64,000 nt of DNA from Oegoconia quadripuncta (lineage: Eukaryota; Arthropoda; Insecta; Lepidoptera; Autostichidae): positions 17,609,505 through 17,673,504 of the forward strand of contig OX438757.1 in NCBI GenBank assembly GCA_949316235.1, written 5' to 3'. The notes under the pieces were generated by a model, which had not been told where the DNA came from, did not search any database, and saw nothing but the letters and a program-made list of their open reading frames with translations. The translations under genes were made by a program, and so were the position numbers. This document shows, in pieces, positions 63,832 to 64,000 of this stretch (position 1 is its first letter; every line of letters starts with the position of its first letter).

Positions 63832-64000
63832 CTGTATATTGGCAGACATTTTTTATTATACGCTTTGTTTTAGCTAATAGCTTTTATGGTTTATATCAGT
63901 CTGCAATTCTGCCAAAATGTTTATAAATATATACACAAAAAGCACTATGGAACTTGCTAACTATGAAAACACACCGCCATTTTGAAATTGTCTCTGAATG
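63832..64000. other. right edge, nothing recognised
   Basis: No exon of RTCA or repeat recognised in the last 170 bases. Confidence 0.4.

Overview
This window is eukaryotic genomic DNA, most likely from a moth or butterfly (Lepidoptera). It is AT-rich, has intron-split genes with GT-AG junctions, and is packed with interspersed repeats of the kinds typical of lepidopteran genomes: tRNA-headed SINEs, 3' ends of non-LTR retrotransposons, and many short terminal-inverted-repeat elements. Operon-style features such as ribosome binding sites do not apply.

Three protein-coding genes can be supported exon by exon. (1) A TECPR2 homologue on the minus strand, with seven exons from 29659 down to 14193 covering the N-terminal beta-propeller; the rest of the gene lies to the left of the visible exons or outside the window. 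(2) A complete signal peptide peptidase gene (Spp, the HM13 homologue) on the plus strand, seven exons from 30207 to 45667, coding for 368 residues with all three catalytic motifs. TECPR2 and Spp are divergent, with 547 bases between their start codons. (3) The last two exons of RTCA (RNA 3'-terminal phosphate cyclase) on the minus strand, 60335-57620; its upstream exons lie beyond the right edge. TECPR2 (autophagy and ER-exit-site linked in other animals) and Spp (ER membrane protease) both act around the ER, but shared regulation is only an inference from their head-to-head layout.

Layout: 1-14192 holds no gene I can support, only repeats (hAT-type MITE with perfect 8-base target duplication, SINEs, a higher-order tandem array at 12.1-12.7 kb). 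14193-29659 is TECPR2. Its exon 5 runs into an 18-copy minisatellite whose unit contains the 3' end of that exon plus its splice donor, and its exon 7 donor abuts a hexanucleotide microsatellite. A broken mariner sits in intron 4 side sequence at 22-23.3 kb. 30207-45667 is Spp, with introns full of repeats, including a GC-rich retroposed element (36466-37852) built as a chain of hairpins, lodged inside a long inverted repeat. 45668-57540 is intergenic: SINEs, MITEs, a PIF/Harbinger-derived element and a triple-nested insertion. 57541-64000 is the 3' part of RTCA, with a pure pentanucleotide array and a 44-base minisatellite that grew from inside a reverse transcriptase coding sequence.

The most unusual things are the exon-derived minisatellite with 18 splice donors, the hairpin-chain retroelement, and the 44-base array born within a LINE reading frame.
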